A stretch of DNA of 64,000 nt, taken from assembly GCA_018820275.1 (NCBI GenBank), contig JAHJOO010000050.1:113211-177210 (forward strand). Reading direction: 5' to 3'. The DNA comes from Alphaproteobacteria bacterium. Lineage in GTDB: Bacteria; Pseudomonadota; Alphaproteobacteria; Caulobacterales; Caulobacteraceae. Shown here one piece after another: positions 1-8,711 of this stretch. The notes under the pieces are model-generated. The model did no database searches, was not told where the DNA came from, and worked only from the letters and a program-made list of their open reading frames with translations. A program made the position numbers and the translations under genes. Numbering within the stretch: the stretch's first letter is position 1; every line of letters begins with the position of its first letter.

Positions 1-361
1 GACCGGCGAACGCCAGCACGTCCAGCACCCAGGTCAGGAACAGGGTCGATCGCGGCAGGGCCGCCGCGCGGTCGAACACGAACACCGCCGCCAGCAGCAC
101 CAGCACGGTGACCGTCGAATTGCGCGCCATGACGATGATGTCGGACAGCGAGGTGAAGCGCCACGACTTGCGCCAGTGCTTCTGCGTCAGATCGATCGCC
201 GCGCCGGTGACGACGAACAGCAGCACGTAAGGACCGATGGCCTCGACGGCCCGCGCCAGGGCCAGCGGCCCGGCGTCACGGAACGCGACCAGCCCGTAGG
301 CCAGCAGCAGGGCGAACGCGCGGATCAGCAGCCGCGCCGTAATCTTGGAGAGACTGAGCAC
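1..361 (-). CDS. Membrane-anchored NDP-sugar dehydratase/epimerase (CapD/PglF/FlaA1-like), N-terminal part
   Basis: Only the first 120 or so residues are inside the window; the gene runs off the left edge. The visible part has several hydrophobic helices followed by an Arg-Asn rich turn and the segment LPRSTLFLTWVLDVLAFAG. That segment resembles the membrane domain that precedes the Rossmann domain in CapD/PglF/WbpM-type UDP-sugar 4,6-dehydratases; the catalytic domain itself is not visible. I place the start at the GTG ending at 361 because a GGGGAT element lies just upstream in the gene's direction. It is the last visible member of a minus-strand sugar-modification group. The family assignment rests on a short N-terminal resemblance. 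Confidence 0.6.
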   Translation of the reverse strand, partial: MLSLSKITARLLIRAFALLLAYGLVAFRDAGPLALARAVEAIGPYVLLFVVTGAAIDLTQKHWRKSWRFTSLSDIIVMARNSTVTVLVLLAAVFVFDRAAALPRSTLFLTWVLDVLAFAG

Positions 362-447
362 TGCGTTATCCCCAAACCGTTCGCAGTCTAACGCGAACGC
401 CGAATTTCAGAAAGTCGGCGCCCCCGCGCCCCGGTTGAACTCAAGCC

Positions 448-1119
448 TCAGATCGTGATCCGGACCACCTTGTAGGCTTCGGCATAGGTGAAGCCGTTCT
501 GGCTGCCGCGGAACCGCGCCAGCGCCATGCACGCCTCGATCGACCGCGACGGCGCCGTATGGACCTGGCTGGCATAGGCGTCGAGCGCGGCCTGCTTCTT
601 CCCGATCTGGTCGGTCACGTCGATGAACAGTTCGGGCACGAAGGCGGCCTCGATGCCCGGCACGTTCCAGTGCGTCTCGGACAGGGTCTCGTAGGCCAGC
701 ACGATCTTCGGCGCCTTGTCGTGCACCGGGCGGCAGGCCACGACCGAGTAGTCGAACAGCACCCGGTGATCGATATGGCGGTCGGGGAAGGGGATCAGCA
801 CCGCTTCCGGCGCGCGCGACCTGATGAAGGCGTTGATCTTGCCCGTCACCTCGGCGACCGGTGCCTCGTGCACCTTCGTCGCCGGGATCTCGAGGAACTC
901 CCAGTCGTGGGCGCCCAGGATCTTCAGCGCGGCGTCCGCCTCGCGCCGCGTCGTCTCGAACGCCTCCTGCGGATACAGGGGCGGCAGGTGGCCGCTGACG
1001 ATCAGCACCGAGACCTTCACGCCGGCCTCGGCGAAGCGGGCGATGGTGCCGCCGGCGCCCAGGGTCTCGTCGTCCGGGTGCGGCGCGATCACGACCAGGC
1101 TCTTGATGCCGTCCATCAT
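448..1119 (-). CDS. PIG-L family deacetylase
   Basis: A 223-residue protein that opens with the diagnostic metal-binding motif APHPDDE about 12 residues in, followed by GAGG. The family consists of zinc-dependent N-deacetylases acting on GlcNAc-type substrates (LmbE/PIG-L). A later His-rich stretch, DRHIDHR, fits the third metal ligand region. The reading frame stays open much further upstream, but I chose ATG 1119 because it overlaps the stop of the preceding methyltransferase gene in an ATGA arrangement and the family motif follows directly. The context suggests removal of an acetyl group from a nucleotide-sugar or lipid-linked sugar during surface-polysaccharide synthesis; the exact substrate is unknown. 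Confidence 0.88.
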   Translation of the reverse strand: MMDGIKSLVVIAPHPDDETLGAGGTIARFAEAGVKVSVLIVSGHLPPLYPQEAFETTRREADAALKILGAHDWEFLEIPATKVHEAPVAEVTGKINAFIRSRAPEAVLIPFPDRHIDHRVLFDYSVVACRPVHDKAPKIVLAYETLSETHWNVPGIEAAFVPELFIDVTDQIGKKQAALDAYASQVHTAPSRSIEACMALARFRGSQNGFTYAEAYKVVRITI

Positions 1120-2411
1120 GGGCGTTCGATCCTCAGTTCGGGCAGGGGCACGATGGCCTCGGCGCCGTCGAACCTGCCCTTCAGCTTGGCCAGGATGTCG
1201 TCGGCGAAATTCCAGGCAAAGATCACCAGGGCGTCGGGCCGCTCGGTCTCCAGCGTTTTCGTGGCCACGATCGGCACGCCCGTGCCGGGCATGAAGCGGC
1301 CCTGTTTCAGGGCGTTGTCCTCGACGATGCAGGCGACCTCGTCGGTGCCGAGACCGGCCAGCTTCATCAGCAGGGTCGCCTTGGTCGGCGCGCCATAGCC
1401 GACGACCCGGTCGCCCCGCGCCGCGCGCTCGCGAACGGCGTCGCCGAAGCGTCGCATGGCCTCGTCGATGCCGGGTTTCCACGCCGCCATGAAGGCGTCG
1501 TCGTGCAGGATCGAGCGGGCCTCGTCATCGAGGAAGGCCTGGGCCTGGGGCGCGATCGTCCCGTCGCCGGTCTTCTTCAGCAGCAGCCGCAGCGAGCCGC
1601 CCTGCACCGCGTTCACGCTCAGGTCCAGCACGTCGAAGCCCAGACCCGTCAGGTGCCGCACCAGCGGCGCGGCCGTGTGATAGTCCAGATGCTCGTGATA
1701 GGTCGTGTCGAAGCAGCCGGTCCGCAGGACCTCGCGGAAATAGCCGATCTCGAAGCCGAAATGGCCGCCGTCCTTCAGCAGCGCATGGATGGCCGCGAAC
1801 GTCCCCTTCAGGTCGTCGACGTGCGCCAGCACGTTGTGGCTGGTGACGTAGTCCGCCTGGCCGTGGCGCTCGACGATCCACTCCACGGCGCCGGCGCCGA
1901 AAAAGTCGTTCAGCGTCTCGATGCCGTTCTCATTGGCGATGCCCGCCGGCATCGAGGCCGGATCGACGCCGCACACCCGCAGGCCGCGCGCCTTGAACGG
2001 CTTCAGGCAGGTGCCGTCGTTGGACCCGACGTCCACGACCAGCGCCCCGGCCTGAAGACCCGCCTGGGCGATCGCCCAGTCGGCATAGGCCTCGAAGTGC
2101 CGGACGAAGCTGGCGCCGATGCCGCTCAGATAGGTGTAGTTGGTGGCGTAGAGCAGTCGCGGATCGACCGCCCAGCCCAGCTGGAAATGCCCGCAGTCGC
2201 CGCAGCGCATGACGTTCAGCGGATAGGCGGCGGCCGCGCGCGCGGCTTCTTCCGTCTCCTGAAGATTGTTGCCCAGCGGCACGCGACCGAAGTCGACCTG
2301 CTCGCTCAGGGACCGGGCCCCGCACAGGCGGCATTCCGTGATGCGCCGCGTGCCGTCCGCCGAGAATTCGCCGCCCATGCCCGTCTCCGTCGCTTCGCGC
2401 GCCCCGCTCAC
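1116..2411 (-). CDS. Class I SAM-dependent methyltransferase with zinc-binding N-terminus (sugar C-methyltransferase type)
   Basis: A 431-residue, three-part protein. An N-terminal cysteine cluster (CRLCG near residue 27 and CGDCG near 71) is the putative zinc site. A Rossmann methyltransferase core carries VVDVGSNDGTCLKPF (SAM loop) and GVDP. A C-terminal domain contains GYGAPTKATLL and ends with a P-G-T-G-V-P-I-V segment. This architecture is that of TylC3/NovU-like sugar C-methyltransferases, which methylate keto-deoxysugars. The GTG start at 2411 overlaps the TGA of the cupin gene, so the two are probably translationally coupled; its own stop overlaps the deacetylase start. It probably makes a branched or methylated deoxysugar, but the substrate cannot be read from the sequence. 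Confidence 0.85.
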   Translation of the reverse strand: MSGAREATETGMGGEFSADGTRRITECRLCGARSLSEQVDFGRVPLGNNLQETEEAARAAAAYPLNVMRCGDCGHFQLGWAVDPRLLYATNYTYLSGIGASFVRHFEAYADWAIAQAGLQAGALVVDVGSNDGTCLKPFKARGLRVCGVDPASMPAGIANENGIETLNDFFGAGAVEWIVERHGQADYVTSHNVLAHVDDLKGTFAAIHALLKDGGHFGFEIGYFREVLRTGCFDTTYHEHLDYHTAAPLVRHLTGLGFDVLDLSVNAVQGGSLRLLLKKTGDGTIAPQAQAFLDDEARSILHDDAFMAAWKPGIDEAMRRFGDAVRERAARGDRVVGYGAPTKATLLMKLAGLGTDEVACIVEDNALKQGRFMPGTGVPIVATKTLETERPDALVIFAWNFADDILAKLKGRFDGAEAIVPLPELRIERP

Positions 2412-2836
2412 TTGGCGTAGGTTTCGAGCATTTCCTGCAGGTTTTCCTGCGTGACAAACGGCACCCGCACGGTGTCCGCCTCATAGGTCTCCTGGTCGCG
2501 CGGCAGCTTGCTCGACACGATCAGCCGCGTCTTCACCGGGAAATAGGTGGCGTGAATCTCGTTGTGCGGGGTGAAGATGTTGTCTCCTTCGCGCACCTTC
2601 AGATAGTGGACCTCGTCCGAGTCCAGCGCCTTGTAGAAATAGTCGATCTCGCCTTCCAGCACGTACATGAAGTGGAAGTCGGTCAGGTGGTAGTGGTTCG
2701 AGCGGATGGCGCCCGGGTTGCAGGTGATGATCGAGACGTTCTGGCAGGGCTCGTCCACGATCGACAGGATCCCGCCACGCTCATCGGCGTCCCGCTGGAT
2801 GTTCGGGAACAGGGTGCTCTCGGTCGGCAGGGCCAT
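2408..2836 (-). CDS. Cupin-domain protein of a sugar-modification operon
   Basis: A 142-residue single cupin with SNHYH in the first conserved box and a PHNEIHATYF segment in the second, consistent with a metal-binding beta barrel. Small cupins of this kind in polysaccharide loci include keto-isomerases and epimerase-like proteins acting on nucleotide-deoxysugars. The start is ATG 2836, preceded by AAGAGGA at good spacing; the longer open frame upstream has no plausible protein content. It overlaps the methyltransferase gene by the GTGA junction. The neighbouring C-methyltransferase suggests that it works on the same keto-sugar intermediate, but whether it is an enzyme or a binding protein is uncertain. 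Confidence 0.78.
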   Translation of the reverse strand: MALPTESTLFPNIQRDADERGGILSIVDEPCQNVSIITCNPGAIRSNHYHLTDFHFMYVLEGEIDYFYKALDSDEVHYLKVREGDNIFTPHNEIHATYFPVKTRLIVSSKLPRDQETYEADTVRVPFVTQENLQEMLETYAK

Positions 2837-2952
2837 CGTCCATCCTCTTGTTTCAGCCGCAGACTTCGCAAAATCGACGTCGGGGCGGCGGGAGCAATAG
2901 GGGATCACGTCCGGCGCGACAACGTGTCGAACCATGATGATTGCATTACGGT

Positions 2953-4866
2953 TCAACGGCGACGCCGTCGCGACGCCCCGAGGGTCGCCAGACCATGGAG
3001 GACCGCGGCGGCCTTGACCGACCTGTCCAGTCGCGCCGGCTGGCCGTCCAGCCACGCGTCCGCAGACCGCGACAGCATGGCGCGAAAGGCGTCCGGTGCC
3101 TCGATCCGTTCCTCACCGCCGCTGTCGGAGAGGGTCCGGGGGCCGGGCCGGCCGTAGAAATAGGGCGCGTAGGTCCGCGACGAGCCGTCCGCCAGCTCGA
3201 TCGTGACCGAGTTCTCGTACGGTGTTCCCAGTCCGAAGTCGGCTTGGATGGGGAGGGCGGTGTCGCCTCCAACCAGAGCGATCCGATCAGCCTTGCCCGG
3301 ATCGCCGCCTCCGTCGGCCGGGGTCAGGGTCTCCGGATCGAGCCCGAGGTCCTGCACGAGCGCCACCACGTAGGCACCCACGTCATAGAGGACGGAGTTC
3401 GCCGGTCCGCCCTCCTGTCGAAAGGTGCCTGCCGGCATTTCCGGGATCAGGAACCGGATCGACACCCCGCGGGTGCGGGTGCGCACGTCGGCCCAGTCCG
3501 CAAGCAGCCGGTCATGCAGCGGCGTATGGCGATGCATGAAGCCTTCGACCAGCACGCGCTTGCGCTCCGCGGCCAGCTCCGCCGCCCGGAGGGCGGCGCG
3601 AGGCATGACGAAGGCGGGCTTCTCGACCACGACGTCGTGTCCCGCTTCCAGCACCCGCACGACCTGGGCGTCGTGCGCCGACGGCGGCGTCGCGATCAGG
3701 AAGGCCACGTCCTTGGTCAGATGCGACAGGGCGCTTTCCAGGTCCGCGTGCACCGCGGCACCCGCGGGCGCGTGCTCGGGTCGCGAGGTGACCACGGCGA
3801 CGACCGTCTGGCCGTTCGCCTGCAGGGCGGGGATCAGCTTGGTGCGCGCGTGCCCGCCCAGACCGACGACGCAGAATTTGCGCAGCCGCTCCGCCTGTCC
3901 GGGTTCCCGCTGGTGCGGGGGCAGGAACACCCGGCGCATCAGGAAATAGGCCGGCACGACGGTCAGCGCCGCCGCGGCGACCACAGAGGTCAGGTCGTCG
4001 AGCCCGAACCCACGCAGAGCAAAGGTCACCGCGACGGTCGGGGGCAGCACCGCGACCTGCGGCAGAAGATAGACGAACCCCGGGCGCGTCCGCTGCAGAC
4101 GCTGATAGAGGTGCAGGTAGTTGCGCGTCAGGAGGTCGTGCCGCTCCACGATCCGGATACAGAACACGAAAAAGGTGTCCAGCACCGGGAGAGCCAGCGG
4201 CAGGGCGAAGGCCGGGTCCAGACCTTCGATGCCGCCCAGCCAGGCCGCCGCGCACAGCACCGCAAAGGTGGCCACGGCGAAACTGCCGGCGTCGCCGAGA
4301 TAGAGCGTTCGGGGCCTGGCGTTCAGGACTGCGAACGGGATGAGGGCGGCCAGCAGCCCCATGGCACCCGCGGCGGTGTACCCGCCGCCGGGCGACGCGA
4401 GCATCACCGCGCCGCAAAGCAGGGCCACGGTGGTCGCCAGGTTCAGGTCCGCGCCGTCGTAGAAATTCGTGACCTGGGTCAACGCCACGCAGGCTGCGCC
4501 GCCGACCAGCGCCGTGGCGACGACCAGAGGGGCTGACCAGCCCGCCCCCGCCCCCGCCAGCACCAGTCCGGTCACCGTCACGCCGGTGACGAAGGCCACG
4601 GCCAGCCGCAGCCGGGCGCTCAGCCCCTTCAGATCGTCGATCCAGTAGACCAGCGTGGCGACGAGCACTGTCGCGCCTGCCCACAGCCACGCCTTCGGCG
4701 CGCCCGTCGCCGCCAGCGCCGCCAGCAGGGCGGGGGCCAGGATCACGCCGAAGCCGGTCGGGGTCGCGGTCCGGCCCGCAGCCAGCCACGCGCGTCGGTA
4801 GGCGATGGCCGCGATCGCGGCGGCGAACAGAATGGCAAGGCCGGGCAGCAAGGTCGTGACGGTCAC
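2953..4866 (-). CDS. Fusion: MraY/WecA-like sugar-1-phosphate transferase plus Gfo/Idh/MocA oxidoreductase
   Basis: A 637-residue protein with two clear halves. Residues 1 to about 320 form many hydrophobic helices carrying the glycosyltransferase-4 landmarks: DDLKGLS (Asp77-Asp78), NFYDGADLN (near 134-142), LYLGDAGSF (near 190) and HDLLTRNYLH. Residues from about 330 form a soluble NAD(P)-dependent domain: CVVGLGGHA (dinucleotide loop), EKPAFV (the EKP motif of the Gfo/Idh/MocA family) and GFMHRHTP. The first half would transfer a sugar-phosphate to undecaprenyl phosphate; the second would oxidise or reduce a sugar. The GTG start at 4866 overlaps the TGA of the preceding acyltransferase. Both domains keep their expected motifs, so the joining looks functional rather than a sequence error. 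The substrate is unknown. Confidence 0.82.
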   Translation of the reverse strand: MTVTTLLPGLAILFAAAIAAIAYRRAWLAAGRTATPTGFGVILAPALLAALAATGAPKAWLWAGATVLVATLVYWIDDLKGLSARLRLAVAFVTGVTVTGLVLAGAGAGWSAPLVVATALVGGAACVALTQVTNFYDGADLNLATTVALLCGAVMLASPGGGYTAAGAMGLLAALIPFAVLNARPRTLYLGDAGSFAVATFAVLCAAAWLGGIEGLDPAFALPLALPVLDTFFVFCIRIVERHDLLTRNYLHLYQRLQRTRPGFVYLLPQVAVLPPTVAVTFALRGFGLDDLTSVVAAAALTVVPAYFLMRRVFLPPHQREPGQAERLRKFCVVGLGGHARTKLIPALQANGQTVVAVVTSRPEHAPAGAAVHADLESALSHLTKDVAFLIATPPSAHDAQVVRVLEAGHDVVVEKPAFVMPRAALRAAELAAERKRVLVEGFMHRHTPLHDRLLADWADVRTRTRGVSIRFLIPEMPAGTFRQEGGPANSVLYDVGAYVVALVQDLGLDPETLTPADGGGDPGKADRIALVGGDTALPIQADFGLGTPYENSVTIELADGSSRTYAPYFYGRPGPRTLSDSGGEERIEAPDAFRAMLSRSADAWLDGQPARLDRSVKAAAVLHGLATLGASRRRRR

Positions 4867-5510
4867 GCTTGGCTCGTCCGCTTCTGAATGATGCGCGCCC
4901 CGGCGGGCACGTCGCGCGTCAGGGTCGATCCCGCGCCGATCACGGCTCCGTCCCCGATCGTCAACGGCGCGACGAGGAGGCTGCCAGAGCCAATGCTCAC
5001 GCCGCGTCCGACGCGCGTGAACCGACGGCCTTCACCGTCAAAATTGCAGAAGGTCGTCCCGGCACCGAGGATGACGTCGTCGTCCACTTCAGCGTCCCCG
5101 ATGAAGGCGCGGTGCGAAACCTTCACGCCTGAACCGAAGCGCGAACGGGCGGCCTCGACGTGAGCGCCCAGTATGCAGCCGTCTCCGGCTGTGACTCCGT
5201 CCCGCAGGAAGGCGAATGGTCCGATCACGGCGCGCTCGCCGACGGTGACCTCGGAAAGGATCGAATACGCCCGCACCGTCGCGCCGGCACCCAGCGCGAC
5301 GGTGGTCAGTTGGCAACCTGCGCCCACGTCGGCAGGCCCCTCTATCTTGCAAACCCCCGCAAAGCTCACGTCGACTCCAAGAACCACCCGTCCCGAGAGC
5401 GTAACTTCCGCGCCGGTCCGGGAGAAAATGCGGTCGCTGCCGAACGCTTCGCGAAGCTCAGCCTCGGAGCGGAACGTGGTGGCACTCGCGAATGTCGTCT
5501 CCAGGGTCAA
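4863..5510 (-). CDS. Left-handed beta-helix acyltransferase-like protein (GlmU C-terminal type)
   Basis: About 215 residues with hexapeptide repeats throughout the second half. The segment around GAGTTFCNFDGEGRR followed by VGRGVSIGSGSLLVAP closely follows the acetyltransferase half of GlmU (its N-Y-D-G and I-G-S-x-x-x-L-V-A-P signatures), but no uridylyltransferase domain is present. It may acetylate an amino-sugar nucleotide or only bind it. No ATG fits. The TTG at 5510 with GGCGGA upstream is my choice; the frame stays open to 5717, but the extra residues look non-coding and would overlap the divergent promoter. The stop overlaps the start of the fusion transferase. Confidence 0.7.
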   Translation of the reverse strand: MTLETTFASATTFRSEAELREAFGSDRIFSRTGAEVTLSGRVVLGVDVSFAGVCKIEGPADVGAGCQLTTVALGAGATVRAYSILSEVTVGERAVIGPFAFLRDGVTAGDGCILGAHVEAARSRFGSGVKVSHRAFIGDAEVDDDVILGAGTTFCNFDGEGRRFTRVGRGVSIGSGSLLVAPLTIGDGAVIGAGSTLTRDVPAGARIIQKRTSQA

Positions 5511-5719
5511 GCTTTCCGCCAATGCTGTTCGGGGCCCGGCCCGTCCACATGCGGGCACAGGGCTTATGCGACGCGCGAGCGAGGCCAGCAACCGCCACCA
5601 CCGGCCCTCCCGCGAGCATAACGATTGCCCTGGGTTCCTCTTTCCGCGAAGACAGACGGTGACGAGCGTGGCGGCCAGCGACCGTGGAAGGCACGGCGCG
5701 CTCAAGGGGCGAAGCACTC

Positions 5720-6487
5720 ATGCGCATCAGCGTTATCACGGCCAGCTACAATTCCGAGTCGACGCTCGCGTACACGCTGGAATCCTTTCTCTCACAGACC
5801 CATCCCGACAAGGAGCTGGTTCTGGTGGACGGGGCCTCGTCGGATCGAACGCTGAGCGTGGCGGCCTCCTTCGGGGCACCCGAAATTCGGGTGGTGTCAG
5901 AACGCGACGCGGGCGTGTTCGACGCCATGAACAAAGGGCTGGGCCTGTTCACCGGCGACGCGATTGGCTGGCTGAATTCTGACGACACGTTTCACGACGC
6001 CGACGTCTTGGCCAGGGTCGCCCAAGCCCTGGATCATGCCGACGTGGCTTTCGGGGACTTGCTGATGGTGACGGACCATCAGAGCAAGGAGGTCGTTCGT
6101 GAGTGGAAGGCCGGCCCCTTCCGGCAAGGGGCGTTCCAGGCGGGTTGGCAGCCCCCGCATCCCGGCTTCTTCGTTCGCCGGGGGCTGGCCCTTGAAGTCG
6201 GAAACTATGACCTGAGCTACAGGTCAGCGGCCGACTACGACTGGATGCTCCGTGTGCTGAATCGTCCGGACGTGCGCGCGGCGTATGTGCCCCATGTTCT
6301 GGCGGACTTTCAGATGGGCGGGATCAGTACCCGCGACTGGCGGGCCACGGTGAACGGCACGCTCGAGTGCCTTCGGTCCCGTCGGCAGCACCTGAACGCC
6401 CCCCCGGTGGACGCGGCGGTTTTCCTTCGCCTTTGGCGACGGCTCTTCCAGATCCGGAAGCTGAGCAGCTACTATCCGGGCTCCTGA
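5720..6487 (+). CDS. Glycosyltransferase family 2
   Basis: A 255-residue GT-A fold enzyme. It begins with the typical ISVITASYNSESTL strand and has LVDGASSDRT (nucleotide-binding) and LNSDDTFH (DxD-like metal site), then an HPGFFVRR segment. It would transfer one sugar from a nucleotide donor to a lipid-linked acceptor on the cytoplasmic face of the membrane. The start ATG 5720 fits the conserved first beta strand; an AGGGG element lies about 11 bases before it. It is transcribed away from the minus-strand group, so 5511-5719 must hold two divergent promoters. The donor sugar cannot be predicted. Confidence 0.88.
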   Translation: MRISVITASYNSESTLAYTLESFLSQTHPDKELVLVDGASSDRTLSVAASFGAPEIRVVSERDAGVFDAMNKGLGLFTGDAIGWLNSDDTFHDADVLARVAQALDHADVAFGDLLMVTDHQSKEVVREWKAGPFRQGAFQAGWQPPHPGFFVRRGLALEVGNYDLSYRSAADYDWMLRVLNRPDVRAAYVPHVLADFQMGGISTRDWRATVNGTLECLRSRRQHLNAPPVDAAVFLRLWRRLFQIRKLSSYYPGS

Positions 6488-6539
6488 CGGAGGCAACCGG
6501 ATGGACGCGAGCTTGGATCTCGCAGGAAGCGGCGGCTGG

Positions 6540-8711
6540 CTAGCCCGGCGACCCGGCTGACAGCTGCTCCATGGCCGCCATGATATGGTAGAAAGAGCTG
6601 GCGGGCGCGGGCTGGTCGTCGAACGACCCGTCCGCACGAAGCAGGTCCCTCCAGCGGCCATCGGGGATCAGGTACCTGGCCAAAGCCGAACGCGCCCGGG
6701 CACCGTCGGCTTGATAGGCCATCTCCGTTGGTACCGCCTCTGACAGAATGGTCGCCGCTTTCAGCCACTCGGTCTGTGGCCAAAGCCGCGCGCTGTTCGA
6801 GCAGGTCGTCAGATCGGGCGATAGCTGATCACAAGCGACGCCCAGCGTCGGATGCACGCCCTTCACGCCACACGCGTACAGACGACGGGCCGTCTCAACA
6901 AACCCATCATTGCCCCGCGCGCGCGCGTACCGCGCAAACAGCCAGGCCCACTCGAACTGGTGGCCCGGTTCCACGACGGGCACCTCACCGACAGGGGGCC
7001 CGCTCCAGTCAGGGGTGAAAAACTCACTCAACGCCCCCGTCGCCGGGTCGATGAAGCGACCGAGGGCCAGCGCGACGATCTCATCGGCCATCGCTCGCCA
7101 TGGGCCATCGGGTTCGAGCACCTCCCACGCCAGGGAGGCCTCCAGCAGATGCATATGGGCGTTGCCCTGGAAGGGCCGGTCGCCGGATTCACGCCAGCCG
7201 CCGGCGGCGACGCGCCTGTCATCGAGCCTGCGTCTCAGCCGCTCCGCGCGCTCGGCGCAGACCTGTGGCTGGACGCCCGCCCCCTTGGCGGATGCCAAAG
7301 CCAGAAGGGCGAAGGCCTGGTCGTACAGATAGGGCTCGTCGTCCCGGGGGCGGCCGTCACGCGACACCCGGGCCCGCACGTCGCCCTCCGCCAGGGCGAA
7401 ATCGGCCCAGTAGCAGTCGAGACCCTGCTCGAGAGCCGACCGCCAACGGCCCGGCCAGCCCAGTCTGCCCGCCCCCGCCAGCACATAGATCTGGCGGGCG
7501 GGGACGCGGGCGCGCTTGAAATCGGCCACGTCTCGTCCCTCTGCATCGAGCACCTCGGCGAAGCGGCCAAGGTCATCGACGCCAAAGCTCGTCCAGAAGG
7601 GCAGGGCCCGCAGCATCAGCCAGGACCTGAGGGAGTCGACGTCGGGCTGAACGGGCGGATCAACCGGGCGATGGGAGAGGAACTCCGGGGCCACGCTTCG
7701 CAGTCGATCCACCACCGACTTGACCTTCTGGGACGCGGCCAGGTCACAGACCAGGACGGCGTCCTGCTCGGCGATCACGGCCAGATCGCGCACGCCGACG
7801 GTGGCCACGACCATCCCGTCCGCCACGCGGACATAACAGGCGCCTTCCCCCTCGTGGATCGCCAGGCCCTGGCCGCCCGCTCCGGTCGCGGCGACGGAGT
7901 CCCACGCGCCCAGGTCCGACCAGGCGAAGTCGACGGGCAGGACCCACGCCGAGGTGGTCTTTTCCATCACCGCATAGTCGATGGAGACCTTGGGTGCCGA
8001 GCGGAAGGCGTCTCCGAGGGCGATCACCGGCCCCTCCGTCGCTTCGGCGAGAGATCGGATCGCGGCTTCTCCCACCCCGGGCTCATGACGCGCGAGTTCG
8101 TCCAGCAGGGTCTGGGCCCGGACGACGAAATTGCCGCTGTTCCAGAGGTAGCCGGCGGCGATAAAGCCTACCGCGGCCTCGGGCGTCGGTTTTTCGACGA
8201 AGGCCTCCACGGGCGCCAAACCCGGCCCCGTTGCCTTTATATATCCGTAGGCGGATGAAGGCTCGGTCGGCTTGACTCCAAGAGTGAGGATGCAGGGCCG
8301 GTCAAGCGCCGCGGCCGCGGCCTGGAAGGCGGCGTCGCAGAAGGCTTCCGCATCCGGCAAGTGGTGGTCGGAGGCCACATAGACGGCCACACCGTCGGCG
8401 TCGCGCCCGGCGATCCAGGCCGCCGCGGCGGCCATGGCAGGCGCGGAGTCCCGGGCCTCCGGCTCGAGCAGAATGACGGCGGACAGACCGATTTCCGCAA
8501 GCTGCGCCGCCACCGATTGACGGTGACTCAGCCCACAGACGATGACCAGAGACCCGCCATCCCGGGCGAGCGGCGAAACACGGCGGGCCGTGTCCTGGAA
8601 CAGGGAATCCCGCCCGGTGAGATTCAGGAACTGCTTGGGGCGGGTCGGCCGGGAGGCAGGCCACAGCCGCGTGCCCGCGCCGCCACACATGATCACCGGG
8701 TAGATCGCCAT
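6540..8711 (-). CDS. Mannose-1-phosphate guanylyltransferase fused to an AGE-family sugar isomerase
   Basis: A 723-residue bifunctional protein. The N-terminal half starts with YPVIMCGGAGTRLWPASR (nucleotide-binding loop) and has AFVEKPT and NSGNF motifs of GDP-mannose pyrophosphorylases. The C-terminal half, from about residue 370, is an alpha/alpha barrel of the N-acylglucosamine 2-epimerase family, with YLYDQAFALLAL, NAHMHLLEA and PGHQFEWAWLF. The likely job is fructose-6-phosphate to mannose-6-phosphate isomerisation and GDP-mannose formation, feeding the adjacent gmd. Classical ManC fusions carry a cupin isomerase instead. The start ATG 8711 immediately precedes the conserved strand; the open frame continues upstream without homologous content. 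Confidence 0.88.
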   Translation of the reverse strand: MAIYPVIMCGGAGTRLWPASRPTRPKQFLNLTGRDSLFQDTARRVSPLARDGGSLVIVCGLSHRQSVAAQLAEIGLSAVILLEPEARDSAPAMAAAAAWIAGRDADGVAVYVASDHHLPDAEAFCDAAFQAAAAALDRPCILTLGVKPTEPSSAYGYIKATGPGLAPVEAFVEKPTPEAAVGFIAAGYLWNSGNFVVRAQTLLDELARHEPGVGEAAIRSLAEATEGPVIALGDAFRSAPKVSIDYAVMEKTTSAWVLPVDFAWSDLGAWDSVAATGAGGQGLAIHEGEGACYVRVADGMVVATVGVRDLAVIAEQDAVLVCDLAASQKVKSVVDRLRSVAPEFLSHRPVDPPVQPDVDSLRSWLMLRALPFWTSFGVDDLGRFAEVLDAEGRDVADFKRARVPARQIYVLAGAGRLGWPGRWRSALEQGLDCYWADFALAEGDVRARVSRDGRPRDDEPYLYDQAFALLALASAKGAGVQPQVCAERAERLRRRLDDRRVAAGGWRESGDRPFQGNAHMHLLEASLAWEVLEPDGPWRAMADEIVALALGRFIDPATGALSEFFTPDWSGPPVGEVPVVEPGHQFEWAWLFARYARARGNDGFVETARRLYACGVKGVHPTLGVACDQLSPDLTTCSNSARLWPQTEWLKAATILSEAVPTEMAYQADGARARSALARYLIPDGRWRDLLRADGSFDDQPAPASSFYHIMAAMEQLSAGSPG

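Noticed and set aside
2941..4536. A 531-codon plus-strand frame opposite the transferase-oxidoreductase fusion
   Set aside because: It has biased composition and no domain; the minus-strand frame has all expected motifs.
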